From Bathynomus jamesi (taxonomy: Eukaryota > Arthropoda > Malacostraca > Isopoda > Cirolanidae): 64,000 nt of DNA. The notes below the pieces were generated by a model, which worked only from the letters and a program-made list of their open reading frames with translations, searched no databases and had not been told where the DNA came from. The position numbers were made by a program, and so were the translations under genes. Below, one piece after another: positions 21,210 through 33,242 of this stretch. Location: assembly GCA_023014485.1 (NCBI GenBank), contig JAJOZX010002356.1, positions 310,001-374,000 on the forward strand, read 5' to 3'. The stretch's first letter is position 1; every line of letters starts with the position of its first letter.

Positions 21210-23300
21210 CTTAGCCACCGCAAATTCTGATATCGCATGTGACAGGTCTATACTGTGAACAACAGGATGGAAAACGAAGAGAGCCTGTCACCGCCAATTG
21301 TCGATGGCAGGTAAATGTTTGTGAACTTCAACTTCGAGATGCTCCGTTCGCCATTCACCACTTAGAAGGGCATCCTGAGTGATACCCTGGTGTTTAGGAA
21401 GGTTGTCACAACTTTCATTGTTTAAAATAAATTGAAGAAGTTGTTGAGGAGCGCGGCAATCATTTCGCAACAAAATACCAAGCCTAGCTATTTGTCGAGG
21501 TCAAAACCGTTAATGTAACAGCTCTATCCGTCTGTCAACGTGTGATGAAGAAGATTCAGGCATTGCTTCGTGAAAGTTCTTTTCAAGAAGTCGTTCCAGG
21601 TCATAAATAAATCCCCAAAGTTCCACATATTGGCACGTCTATTTAGTCACATTTGAACGTGGCTTTCGGGTTCGTTACTGTTTCATCTTCACCTTCATAT
21701 CTGAAATGGCGTTTCTTACAACGAATGCGAAAAATGGCCTTAAACACTGGTTGACACAAGATTTTCGGCAATTTCTTCGGCTTTCATCAGAGTTCCTTGG
21801 TAACCGACGCCGATGTAGTTTTGAATGAAGTCACCGCACACTTTTATCAGATTTGTGGTTGCAACAATACCCTCGTTCTTACTTTGCACGATCTTGCTCT
21901 CTAAATTTATCGGAAAAAAAGATCTACCACATCATAATGGAGATGAGGAAACTAAATTCGGTGAGGGTGAACGCTTCCTGACGAATGCCTGCGTCTTCTT
22001 TCTCCGATGCAGTGAATGCAATGAGGGTATAATTGAATTCAACTGTCTGGTATCGAACAACTTTAAGGCTGAGGACTCTACATGAGTTTCGCACGCTGAC
22101 TTCACAGTGAGATCCTTAACATGGTCTGCAAGAAACTTTCAACGGTAAAAAAGGCAGAAAACACGACGTAAATTCTTTGGAGAATGCCGAAGATATACAC
22201 TGACTTCATTGAAGATAAAACTAACCGCAAAAGACATCTCAGAATGGCTCTTATCAGGCGTACAGTCTAATATCCGCAAGTAGTACTTAGCTCTTTTCAG
22301 CCTTACAAATATATCTTCCACAAGTTTCTTCGCAGGTAATACAATTTTTCATTCTGGACTCTTTTCTTTGCAGTAATCCACCACATCCTTGGAAATCATT
22401 CAAGCAAGTGGTCCTTCATCACTTTGCTTCGTCGAATTCTCGAAGTAGATGAACTAAACCCAGGAGTTTACCGTTATTCTACGTAAAGAGTCTGTCAGAT
22501 GAGCTTCGGGAAGCCATATTATGCTTCAAGAAGAAGAACGTTATCCTTATGAGCTGCTCTAGAACGTTCATTTATTGCTTCTTCTTATCTTTGATTTGCA
22601 TAAATGCAATCATCCTATTTCATCCTTCGCTCTGCTTCAAGCCACGTTTTATATGAATCAAAATGACTAGGCAACTTTTCATGGCACATCAGAATCACTG
22701 ACATATGTCCCAATCACTCGACCCATCAACTGCCACGGACGAATTTACTTTGAAGTTGAACAGCTTGCAACAGAATACAAATTTTGTCCGTGAACGTCGA
22801 ATGAAGCAGCTAGCGCCGCGTCAGGACGTTAGCGTTTTCAAGCTTTCTCTCTAGGTTCTTCACAGAAAACTGGCGTTTACGTTCATCCAGAGAAAGACTT
22901 ATGCCTCATGTTTGATGGGTCATCGGTCACTAGTAGGTTTTGAATTTTATTCGCCAGACTAGTCTACAAAGTAGGGCCAGAATATCTGACACTGTCATCG
23001 TTTTGCGAACGACCCCCGACTCAATCAAAGGTTGTCGTTACCAGATGAAAAGAATTTTTTTTAATATCCAAACATCTTTCGTTTCCAAATGTAACTCAGC
23101 TTTTCGTTTTCTCTACTTTGCTCCTGATGGCGTCTTACGGAATAATGAGAATGTTTTGTCTCCTTTCTGAAATTCAAACCATAAAAAATAGGTTTTAGAT
23201 TTTTGTACTTCATTTGCAGTCATGTGTTTTAAGTTGAAGTGCAAACATTGTCAAAAGTAAAATTTTTGGAAATATCGTCATACCTCGACGATATTTCCAA
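21210..23300 (-). pseudogene. hAT transposase relic (ZMYM1/DUF4371-like), left arm
   Basis: On the minus strand the C-terminus reads ERSISKLKFTNIYLPSTIGG then DRLSSFSIL (about 21,260-21,345). This fits the hAT dimerisation domain pattern ERSFSKLK..K.YLRSTM...RL..LAIL. Further upstream in broken frames come KAEEIAENL (about 21,780) and DLTVKSACETHVES (about 22,100), which fit the ZMYM1-like hAT core. Many stops and frameshifts make it inactive. The last part recurs inverted in the right arm (54,060-54,400), so it predates the inverted duplication. Confidence 0.65.
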
Positions 23301-23761
23301 TTCGAATATGGCGTCCTCCGAAACCGCGGTGCACACCACTGTGGCCGGGCATGATAACGATGAACTTCATGTGACGAAGTGAACGTAAAAATTTACATGG
23401 ACTCCAGCGACGGTTCGTTATATACTCTGAACGCAGATGACGGTTATCTATTCAAATTCTGAACAGACAGAACGTCGTTTAACTCGCTAATCTATCGGGA
23501 AACGGTGTTAAATAACTTCTCTCCATTATATTTTATTTAAACATTTAAGTGAGCGGGCTGTCCGCGCCCCCACTTTTCTTACTTTTTATACCCTTCCTCC
23601 ATTCATCCAATTTTTCTTTAAATTTACTACATTTCTATATTGATGAAATTATTGGCAGTCCTCAACTGTTGTAATTAAATTGGCATTGATTAAGGGGCTT
23701 TTTCGAATATAAGATCGAGCACTGTAAATTCATCTGTTTTCCATTTTCACCGACTCTAGTT

Positions 23762-23763
<2 letters not shown>

Positions 23764-23807
<44 letters not shown>
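23764..23807. repeat. (TA)n microsatellite with short (CA)n
   Basis: About 21 TA units followed by a short CA run that leads directly into a transposon fragment. Confidence 0.9.
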
Positions 23808-23817
<10 letters not shown>

Positions 23818-23818
<1 letters not shown>

Positions 23819-24060
23819 GGATGGCGCAAAAGTCGCGCATCATAGGAATTTTCAGCGTTGTTGATAATATATTATTTTTTTCTTATAGTTAGGGGATGGC
23901 TGCGAAATTATCAACAGACGAGAGGGTGAGCTTGGTTTTAATGCATGGAATACCAGGTACTACAAATCGATGAATCGGTAGAGAATTTAAATTCTGTACC
24001 GATTCATCGATTTGTCGTACCTGGAAATCGTGCAAAAACTGTTCTTCGACTTTGACAAAA
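23818..24060 (+). mobile_element. Fold-back fragment of a Tc1/mariner-type element
   Basis: After GGATGGCGCAAAAGTCGCGC an open frame starts MAAKLSTDERVSLVLMHG, which resembles the N-terminus of DUF4817-type transposases. After about 25 codons the sequence folds back on itself: 23,953-24,024 is a 72-bp near-perfect palindrome (CCAGGTACTACAAATCGATG ... inverse). It is a 5' end joined to its own inverse, like the element at 41,876. Confidence 0.6.
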
Positions 24061-26105
24061 ATGTGAAAACCTATCCAATTCTAATTCTTCATGCTCTTTC
24101 TCTCACGTAGCCAAGAACCTCCCAACAACTTTAATTCTTCTTTCTCTTCTCTTTACCATTTTGATGGCTTTGGAGCCATATCTTCTCTCGATAAAGCTGA
24201 ACTCTTCGCTCAAACTTTCCCCCCAACTCAATCCTGAACGATTCCGGTGCTGTTCCTCCATCACCTCCTTCCTCTGAATTAATTATATCTAAAATTAGAA
24301 TCTCTTCCAAAGATGTTTTACTTCCCTATTTGGGCTTAATTCTAGGAGGGCGTACGGTCCTAATGTGATCCTCCTGCTGTTCTCAAGAACTGTGCATCTG
24401 TGGTGACACCCTGCCGAGACAAACTCTTTCATCTTTGTCTTTCATCTGCTACTTTTCCTTCCCGCTGGAAGTTCCCTTTCTTTCAGCCTGTCTCAAAGAA
24501 GGGTGCTTATTCAATCCTCCAACTCTCGCCCAATTATTTTGATTTCTTGCCTTTCTAAACTTTTATAAATCTATCCTTATACCTTTGGTACCTTTGGTTA
24601 GCTTCCGCCCGAATTGTTTATTCTGACGTAGGTCAAGCTTTTCACTCCACCATAGACCTACAGTTTAAAGTTGAATCCGAACCACGCCCCATCAGCAGCC
24701 CAGCGTCTTAACCAGAGGCCACCTAGGGTACCCATTTATCTACCAACCACTTTCTTTATTGTGTGGAAGGATGAACAGCTAGGTTTTGCTGCGCGCCGGC
24801 TGCCGTCGGGTCTCGAACCCGGGGCCGATGGATTCGTAGTCAGCGACGCTAACCACTACACCACCGAGGCGCATTATAAAGATTCTTAAACACCTCTGTT
24901 CTCACAATCTTCTTTCAGGTCGTCAGTATAGGTTACGAAAGGGACGCTTCACCGGCGATCTTCTGCATATGTCTCTAACTCTTGGTCATCCTCGTTTCGG
25001 GATTTCGGTGAAACCCTTTGCTATTACGTCAGACATAACAAAAGCTTTTGATAGAGTCTGGCACAAATCCATAATTTCAAAACTGCCATCCTTCGGTTTG
25101 TATCCTTTTATATGTGCCTTCGTCTCCAATTTACTCTCTATGCCATCTAAAGCTGCGGTTGTAGATGACCACTATTCTTCTCCTAAGCTATTAATAGTGG
25201 TGTTCCTCAGGGCTTTGAACTGTCGCCCACCCTTTTCCTGTATTTATGAATGATCTATTAAGTCGCACTTCTTTTCGTATCCATTCCTATGCCGATGATT
25301 CCATTCTTCACTTCTCCACCCGCTTCATAATGCGTACCTCTCAACAGACACTCCATGCTTAGCGTAGGACGGCTATAATGCACTTACAGTAACCTATGAT
25401 CTTTCTATGATAATTTCTCTAATTGGTGCAGAGAAAACCTTGTGGCTTTCAATGTCTCAAATATTCAGTTCCTTCATCTGTCTAATCGTCACAATCTTGA
25501 CCTCAACTATCTCCTTACCTTCAACGATACACAATTCAATCCGTCCTCTTTTCTTAATGTTCTTGGCGTTTCCTATTCGCGTGATGTTTCCCGGAAAAAT
25601 CACTTATACTCTCCTCCTAAAACAGCTTGTAAAAGGGCTTACCCGCCTCTGAATGGAGTACTTTTCTCATGTGCTCGGGGTGGAATCATAGGCTTTGAGT
25701 CTCATCAATTCCACACCTGTTACTGTCTCTCTTCAATCCCTCTTTCTTCGTCGCAATGATGCCTCATTCCCGCAAAAATGCTTCACTCTCTCTTTACTCT
25801 CGTTATTATTATGGACACTGCTCTTCTGAGCATTCTAACTGCATGCCTCCTCTTTTAAGGAGAGCACACAGTACCAGAATTTCTACACAGTCTTATTCCT
25901 TTTTTGTCCAGCTCTCTAACGCAAGGGTTAATCTGTATTTTCAATCTTTCATCTACTCAACCGGTCCACTCTGGAACAATTTTCTTCAATCCACTTTTTC
26001 TTTTAAACAGAGAGTGTCGAAGCATCTCGAAACCTCAGGCTTTGATTTTGGCTTTCTTATTAGAATTAATTACCTACTTAATGTAAAACAACTAACCACC
26101 TAAAT
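24060..26105 (+). pseudogene. Jockey-like LINE reverse transcriptase relic, left arm
   Basis: Broken frames of a non-LTR reverse transcriptase. Palm residues DITKAFDRVWHKSIISKLPS (about 25,030) are followed by the active-site box HSYADDSILHFST (about 25,283). C-terminal stretches are LNVLGVSYSRDVSRKNHLYS and YSTGPLWNNF, and 25,756-26,103 forms the last open piece. Stops and shifts occur throughout. A SINE-A interrupts it at 24,586-24,888. It recurs inverted at 50,808-52,440, so it predates the inverted duplication. Confidence 0.8.
24586..24888 (-). mobile_element. SINE-A, full length, inside the LINE
   Basis: Minus-strand SINE with the best-preserved head: GGTGGTGTAGTGGTTAGCG (box A) and CGGGTTCGAGACCC (box B), then the two-module body ending GGGCGGAAGCTAACCAAAGG. 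The right-arm LINE runs through the same site without it (about 52,035-52,045), so it is a left-arm-only insertion. Confidence 0.85.
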
Positions 26106-26375
26106 TGTCAACATTCACAACTAACCAGCTGGGAGGAATGAAAAAGAAAGCAATCGGGCAAAATGGAGGAAATGCTCATTAATTTCAGAAGATTTTAGTC
26201 CTTTTCATATTGTAAAGTTTATTCTCGATTCTGTGTTTATAGTGATTATTATTAACTGTAAGTTAGGATTTACATTTTGTTTATTTATTTAAATCTCAAT
26301 CTCTGTTAATATCAACTTTTGACAACCAGCGTTAACTGAACTTCGTTCGAGTTAAGATAAGTTTCTTTAATTAAA

Positions 26376-27043
26376 TACGGGTCTTTTCGGTTTTCGGTCC
26401 CCATTGGATTTTTTCGATGTTTTTGGTATAGACGTAGATGTTTACGCTTATTCCATTTCTGCAATCCGTTTCTTGGAGAAATAAACACGAAAAACGTTAT
26501 GGCCCCAAACTTGTATTCAAATATCCACCTATACCTAACCTAACCTAACCTACCCTACCCAAACCTGACCTGACCTACCCTAACCTAACCTAAACTACTT
26601 CTGTTTGTATATTCATAGGTTTTTTCATAACAAAACAGTGAACCACAGAGAAAACTTTGTGGACCCTTCAATTGGAGCACACACCCAACGGATAGGGTCG
26701 ATGTGGAACCAACTCAAACGCGGTAACAAGCGCCGGTGTGGTACGCACCGTTCCATGATCGACCCGTATCTCTGCGAGTTTCTCTGGCGTCGCCGACACG
26801 TAGACAAAGATCTAGTGCGCCAAATGCTGAACGATATTGCGCAGTTTGGCAAGTAGAAAACTTTGGTTTGTGTCCCGTTCTGTGTTCTGGAAACCTGTAA
26901 ACGTAATAAACTTGCACATAACTTTTTTCGTGTTTATTTCTCCAAGAAACGGATTGCGGAAATGGAATCAGTGTAAAAATCTACGTCTATACCAAAAATA
27001 TGGAAAAAATCCAATGCCGGATCTAAAACCGAAAAGACCTGTA
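26376..27043 (+). mobile_element. Merlin-type DNA transposon, internally deleted
   Basis: A 668-bp element with long inverted ends (about 125 bp; TACRGGTCTTTTCGGTTTT ...). It is flanked by TTTAATTAAA on both sides (26366-26375, 27044-27053). The right arm shows the uninterrupted site near 50,535-50,560. Merlin elements make 8-9-bp duplications; the exact length is unclear here because the target is itself palindromic. A (CCTAA)-type run lies at 26,531-26,600. Confidence 0.85.
26605..26856 (+). pseudogene. Merlin/ISXO2-like transposase, C-terminal fragment
   Basis: Eighty-three codons with [29 protein letters not shown] and LCEFLWRR. This is the C-terminal catalytic part of the Merlin (IS1016/ISXO2-like) DDE transposases, whose last acidic residue falls in this region. 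The N-terminal zinc-binding part and the first catalytic residues are deleted. It continues in frame from a short AT-rich leader and ends at TAG. Confidence 0.85.
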
Positions 27044-27330
27044 TTTAATTAAAGAAAAGATCCTTAAATACTACCAACCAGACTACCTTAAAAATTTTGA
27101 ACATCCAAGACAATAAGATTAAAGGAATGTAAAAATCCTTATTTTACAGACCCTGAAATGTAAATCTCCTTTAAAATTATTTAAATTGTAATTTGCGTTA
27201 TTTCAAATTTGAATGTTTATATTGCCTTCCCTTACTTTAAGACAAATTTGAAAAAAGTAGTAAATATTTCTAAAACTACTCTTATGCTATGGGGCGGGGC
27301 GGTTTTGTGGACAGTTGACCTTGGGAACTA

Positions 27331-28704
27331 CGGGGCTCCAATAAACCTTAGCCCCCCCCCCGCCCATGGCCTAAACCATTAGAGGTACAGTAAAACTAAA
27401 CATACCTTACAAAAGAGAATTTAATCCTGCATTTAATGAGAAACAATTAAAATTTGGTGTTCCCGCCATTGGCTTCCAAGACAGCCTGAATTCGCTTTGG
27501 GTAGCTTGCTAAAAGTGACATGAATAGATCTTGATCGTGACGCAAATTTGCTAAAACAGTTTCAATGTGTTGCGTCATTGTATCCTTCGAAAATCGATTT
27601 GCTGCAGGTTCTTGAAACAAGAGACACTCAACCTTGTCCTTTATAACTGATCCAATGTGTTCACAGACGTTCAGGTCAGGAGAATTTCCTGGTCATTCTT
27701 CATTTCCAAAGAAATCGATCTCATGGTTCCGCAACAACTGTTGAGTGGCTAATGCCTTAAAACAGGGGGCCTTATCGTGCAGAAGTGTGACCTGATCGAC
27801 ATCCATAACATTGTTTGGGTTTCTTAGAAAAGGAATGACATGCTGGGATAGAATAATATCACGAAAATACTGTCCATCCCAACTCTGACCATTTGGCTTC
27901 AGCACCCACATGAGCTTCTTTGCAGTGAACAAAACAAACACACCAACACAGTCTGGACTTTTTAATAATTCGCGATAATGTTCATTGTCATCGATTTCAT
28001 CTGGTGTTGTGGCACACACTCGATCATTTTGGTAGTTAGGCCGACGTGTTACGTAAACAAAAAATTCATCGGAGACAGCTAAATGCATGAAATCATCCAC
28101 ATCCCAATCTTCAAGATAATGGGCAAACCACATTATGTCATCAATGTTAAGTTGAGTTTTTCTTGGCTTTGGAAGTTCATGCCGAGGCTTTAAACCTTGC
28201 CTATGACGGTACAGTCGAATGATCTCACCACTGACGATCTTTCCTCTCAACACTTCGATCACTCTAGAAAGTTTGGCACAGCTGTTTTTCCGCTTACGCG
28301 TACCGCTTTCAATGATGTCCTTTGTTTCCTGAGAGAGTGGCAAATTTGGGCGCCCATATTTGGTTGTATCCATTTCACATTCATCCAAAGTTTTATTCCA
28401 ATTTCTTTTGACGAAGTCCTCACTTCTTCGCAACTTTTTGGCAACCCATGAACGTGTTATAAAGGTGGCTCCAGCATCACGAGCTTCCCGAAATGTTATT
28501 GTTCGTATGCGATCTATCACACGTTGCCTCTCCGAATCACCAATTAATTGAGAAGCCATTATGTTATCACTTTATCGGCTAGAGTAATTTTAATACCTGC
28601 AATAAATAAAGAATTTTATATTTTTATAATCACTAAAAACTATTTCGATATAAGTAAGCATGTAAGCTGCAAATGGGGGGGGGCTAAGGTTTTTTGGAAC
28701 CCCT
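27331..28704 (-). mobile_element. Tc1/mariner-superfamily element, DD37E type
   Basis: A 1,374-bp element with inverted ends (GGGGYTCCAATAAACCTTAG followed by a run of C). TA lies on each side (27329-27330, 28705-28706), and the empty site is readable in the right arm (about 50,255). It is left-arm-only. The C-runs inside both ends differ in length. Confidence 0.9.
27447..28559 (-). pseudogene. DD37E transposase with one nonsense codon
   Basis: The minus-strand frame starts MASQLIGDSERQRVIDRIRT and would give 370 residues, but TGA at 27693-27695 replaces a tryptophan codon, cutting it to 288. Helix-turn-helix regions fill residues 1-120. The catalytic acids are VSDEFF (first D), LLHDKAPCF (second D) and SPDLNVCEHIG, whose E lies 37 residues after the second D. 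Reading continues in the same frame after the stop (PGNSPDLNVCEH ... NGGNTKF), so a single base change separates it from an open gene. Confidence 0.9.
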
Positions 28705-29711
28705 TACTTCCTGCATGAAAAAGTAAAAACTTATATGTGTATGTTTTTTATATAACTTTCAATTCCTCCTTATCGCTCACACATGAAATTGCGTGAACAA
28801 ATCTTTTAACCACGATAACACTTCGGGGATGGCTCTTACGAAGGTTGTAATTTTTTTAAGAAGAAATTACACCACACGCACTTTACACCTAAAGATAAAG
28901 GACATCGACGTATAATTTCATGTAAACATCGAACAAATTTGTTAACCAAAAAAAAATTAGGTCACAGTTTATTTGGTTTAAAAGTTGTCTGTGTGACGAT
29001 GGATGTAGCGTATTCGACGAGAGTTGTAAGCTCCTTCCAACGTCAAGTCTCTTGTTTGCCGCAGAACGCATAAACAAAATTTCGGTAGTTTACAATTTAT
29101 GTTTTTTGTGGTAAAAAATAAATAATTTTGTTTATCTAGTCAGACGAAGCTTCTACAAAATGTTATACTCTTTCGTGAAAAGCAATTCAGTATGTCCAAA
29201 AATACCACAACCATAAAAACTTTGAGCTTCTCATCCAAAATCAGTGAGACCAAATATGGGAAGCTGCATTCAAAATGTAATTGGTTCGTGAAGTTAAAGT
29301 AAATGCTAAGTTCTCAATAGCTAAAAAAACTTTGTTCAGAATATAGGATAAGCACTAATTTTGTGCAAAATTTGTGTTTACAACAAAAGGTGCGGCCGAA
29401 ATAAATTTTGGACCAGTCTGAAAAAAGAGTAATGCAGAAAGGAAAATCTTTTTTGTGTCCATAATAATAAACCTTAAAAGAAGGAGTACAAGAATAACAT
29501 GAAAAAGATTTGGCGTTAAAAATTCAAAATTAAAAAATAAAATATTTAGCGGCAACTGTTAGAAAGAAAACTCGTTATGCGCTTCGAAGTTTACTTTGCA
29601 GAAACAGTTACCGTCACTCCAATAAACTGAGACTAGAATTTGCATCGAAATTATAAATGGTCACTCATCAAAACACTCTTGGTGATTAATTTGTATTTAA
29701 AATCATGAACA

Positions 29712-29749
<38 letters not shown>

Positions 29750-30587
29750 CCATCATGAGATCTACCATTTCCATGTTCAGACGGTATTCATGTTTGTGCC
29801 ATAAGTAGCTCGCTCTAAGAAGCGATTTTCACTTATTTCACCCCAAATGCGCAAAGTTTGTTAAGTACTGTTGTATATACTTATTTACTGTTTCACTCTC
29901 TCTTGTACCAGGGCCACAAACTCTTTCTCCCGCGTCTTAATAATTCATTTTCTCGTATTACTCCATATAATGAATTATATACACGAACTAATTGCATAAA
30001 CATATTATTTATGAATTTAATTATTACACAATTTGATAGACTATGACGTCATAAAGTAAATTATTTCCTTTCACATTTTCTATACCTTGAATACTGAATC
30101 CTCCTCATACTCATATCTTTAGTATCAGTTGTTTCTTATAATAATAAAGAATTTACAGTCTGTAAGGCATTATTTGTATGCTGCGTCGTGTCTAATGTTA
30201 TGCCGTATAAATGTTGTTTGGCCATGTTCATTCATGTACTAATGTTTTTGCCTGAATTGAATAATGTTATGTTAGTATCTTCTTGTGGTTATTAATTATT
30301 GAATAACCTTCAATTTTTGTTGACCTCTTTTCTTTGGAACCATTTAAATTAATTAATTTAATTTCCTTATTCTTGACCTACCTATGCCCTATCAACATCT
30401 CAGCCAATGTCGTCACATAAATGCCCTTACGTGTGATTACATTCATATGTGTAACTATTGCAATATTCTTCTAGCCATTCTGTGAAAAGTAAATTGTCCT
30501 CTTTCCCAAAACACAAGAAAGTGAATGAGAAATAATAAGTCAATCAAAATTATTTTATGGAATTCTGCAATTAATTTTCACACTACT
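28705..30587 (+). other. Non-coding block of the left arm
   Basis: Matches 47,395-50,250 in reverse orientation, where two extra elements are inserted (48,293-48,437 and 48,698-49,396). It holds a (TG)n run at 29,716-29,748 and a TGACGTCA motif at 30,044. No coding region is supported. Confidence 0.7.
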
Positions 30588-30790
30588 GTGGTTAAGACGA
30601 TGGGATGCTGATCGGGAGGTCGTGAGATCGAGTCCGGGCGAGTACTTTCCAAGTTCTGATCACCCGTCATTAGGCGTGGTTCGAATTCCACGCGTTAAAC
30701 AATCGGTTTAAGGTGAAGTGACTAGCTTGACCTTATTTTAAAATGAACAATTCGGGCGGGAACAAAACCAACGTTAAACAAGGTGATATA
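30588..30790 (+). mobile_element. SINE-A second module only
   Basis: Starts at CTGTGGTTAAGACGATGGG and ends GGGCGGGAACAAAACC, lacking the tRNA-like head and the (TA)n seen at 1,242-1,592. The same short form lies inverted at 47,187-47,390, so the head was already missing when the arms formed. Confidence 0.75.
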
Positions 30791-30823
30791 TACACACTGC
30801 GTATATAAATAGTATTCCTATTA

Positions 30824-33242
30824 CACCGGTCTGCATGAAAATCGATTTCTTTATTTTGAGTTGTGATTCTGAAGCAGTTCGCTGCGCTGAATTAAAAAAT
30901 GCTACCAGTTTTTTTCTATCACCCACAGTTTTAGTTATTAGCAAAACAATTTTGGGGCGTTTTGTAATTTTTTACCTTTTTTATCTTTAATTAATTTCGT
31001 TTTTTCATATTTTTCAGATAGATAATTCTAACATTACGTCTTTAAAATTTTAATAATGGCTTCTAGAGGATGTACCCATAGTCCAGACATACTTTGTTAT
31101 ATTTGTAGTCGGTATGTTGTTGTAAAACAAAGGACAAATGTAACGACCTTCATTAAGAGAGCTTATCATGCTTATTTTGGAATTAAATTAGGAGATCAAG
31201 ACAAAAGTTGGTCTCCACACAAGGTTTGTCTTACGTGTGTTGCGGCACTAAGGAATTGGAGCAAAGGTAAAAAGAAAAGTTTGCCATTTGGGATCCCTAT
31301 GGTATGGCGCGAGCCTAGAAACCATACCGACGACTGCTACTTCTGTTCTTGCAATGTTAAAGGTTATAATGAAAAGAATAAAGAGAGCCTTCAATACCCA
31401 AGTCTTCCATCTGCAATAAGGCCGGTACCCCATGGTCCAGAAGTTCCTATTCCCAGCCCACCCGAGAGTCTGGATCAATACAATTCAGATTCTGATTCAG
31501 CTCCAAATCCAGACAATGATGATGTTTATGAACAGCCAACAGCTGACCGAGATTTGAATCTGCCTAAGGACTCTGCAGAACTTTTGGGGTATAGATTGCA
31601 GGAGAACAATTTATTGGCATCCGACACATACTTCACTTGGTACAGAAATCGTGAGAAAGACTTCGTGCCTTTTTTCGAAGAAGATGGTCCCTTGGTATTT
31701 TTCAAGGACATCACAGGATTAGTGTGCAAGCTAGGCATCGAATACCAAACCAGTGACTGGAGGTTGTTTATAGATTCCTCTAAAACCAGTCTAAAAGGAG
31801 TGTTACTGCACAACGGTAACAAATATGCATCAATCCCAGTGGCCCATTCTACTCATTTAAAAGAGACCTATGATAACATGAAACTGCTTCTGGAAAAAAT
31901 TCAGTATCAAAATCACAGATGGATATTGTGTGGGGATCTCAAAGTCCTTTGCATGTTACTTGGGCAGCAATCAGGATACACTAAGATGCCATGTTTCATC
32001 TGCGAATGGGATAGTCGAGCATGTGACCAGCACTGGAAGAGGAAAACTTGGCCTCCTAGAGAGAATCTTACCCCAGGATCAAAGAACATTTTACATGAAC
32101 ATCTAGTTGAACCAAATAAAATCCTCCTACCACCCTTGCACATTAAGTTAGGCTTGATGAAGCAGTATGTCAAAGCATTGAATAGAGAAGGTGAGTGTTT
32201 CAAGTACATTTGTTCAAAATATCCAAAGATTAGCTACGAGAAAATAAAGGAAGGTGTTTTCATAGGTCCTCAGATTAGAAAGTTATTGACAGACGATCAT
32301 TTCCTGAACACAATGACCAATAAAGAAAAAGAAGCATGGCTTGGTTTCAAAGATGTTGTTGAAAACTTCTTGGGAAACTGCAAAAGCCAAAATTATGAAA
32401 GACTGGTGGAAAATATGCTTAAAAAGTTTTGCGCCTTAGGCTGCAACATGAGCCTGAAAGTTCACTTCTTATTTTTGCATCTTGACCGTTTTCCCGAAAA
32501 TCTCGGAGATGTCAGTGAGGAGCAAGGGGAACGATTTCACCAGGACATCAAAACCATGGAAAGAAGATATCAAGGAAGATGAATACAATATGATGGCGTA
32601 TTACTGCTGGTGTCTGCAACGAGATCAGCATAACGCACAGCATAAGAAAACATCAAAGAATCACCGGTTTAGTCGTCATTAGTCAGATCTACCTTCGTAG
32701 TCTTAAGTCTTTGGAATAAGTCCTGAAATGTTTGCAAGTAAAGAAGGTAAATATATTTTGTTTCTTTCAGTTATTTTTTTTATTCTTTCATAAACAAGCA
32801 ATATGCTTGTCCAAGAGCTAGGAGCTATTTAATTCTGCTTTAATTAGGTTTTACTCTATCACCTCAAGATTTCGTGCTACGAGGGGTGTTGTAATACCTC
32901 ATCTGTCCCCAAATGTTAACCACCCATTGATGGGAGGGGAGAGAGTATTTTGCTGGGAACGGGACTGGTTGTTATATATATTTACCCTACATTTTTATGT
33001 AAGCGTTACTGTAGTCTATAACAACAAAATTTATGGTTTAGCATGTGCAATCCAATGTTGGTCTCGATAAGATGGTTCACATTTGGGGATAAATAGGGGA
33101 TTTATGACACACCCTGTAGTAAGAAAACCATACGTGATAGGGAAAAACTAACTATATTTCTGAGATCAGCGCACTCAAATTATATAGAATCACCAACTAG
33201 TTTGTAAACATCGATCAACAACTTTTCAAATGTGTACTGGTG
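30824..33242 (+). mobile_element. CACYGG-ended DNA transposon with 508-codon gene
   Basis: A 2,419-bp element with ends CACCGGTCTGCATG and the inverse of CACCAGTACACATTTG; weak similarity of the two ends continues for over 100 bp. TTA flanks both sides (30821-30823, 33243-33245). The empty site is readable at about 1,625-1,650. A second, older member lies at 57,915-62,738, also in TTA. Three-base TWA duplications and CACTG-like ends suggest the CMC/Chapaev-like groups; that placement is an inference. Confidence 0.85.
31056..32682 (+). CDS. Putative transposase of the CACYGG element, near intact
   Basis: A 508-codon frame followed by a shift at 32,580. Reading on in the new frame (NMMAYYCWCLQRDQHN ... 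FSRH) to TAG at 32,680 restores the end seen in the relative at 58-61 kb, so two bases were probably lost at an original tryptophan codon. The N-terminus has paired cysteines (DILCYICSR ... HKVCLTCVAAL, then DCYFCSC), likely zinc-binding. The conserved core includes WRLFIDSSKTSLKGVLLHNG, MPCFICEWDS, LLPPLHIKLGLMKQYVKAL, IGPQIRKLL and FPENLGDVSEEQGERFHQDI. I recognise it as a protein usually left as hypothetical in arthropod and cnidarian genomes. Its place inside a transposon argues for transposase. Catalytic residues are not assigned. Confidence 0.75.

Noticed and set aside
26531..26600. True telomere or chromosome end from CCTAACC repeats
   Set aside because: The tract is short, degenerate and lies inside a Merlin element with clear inverted ends.
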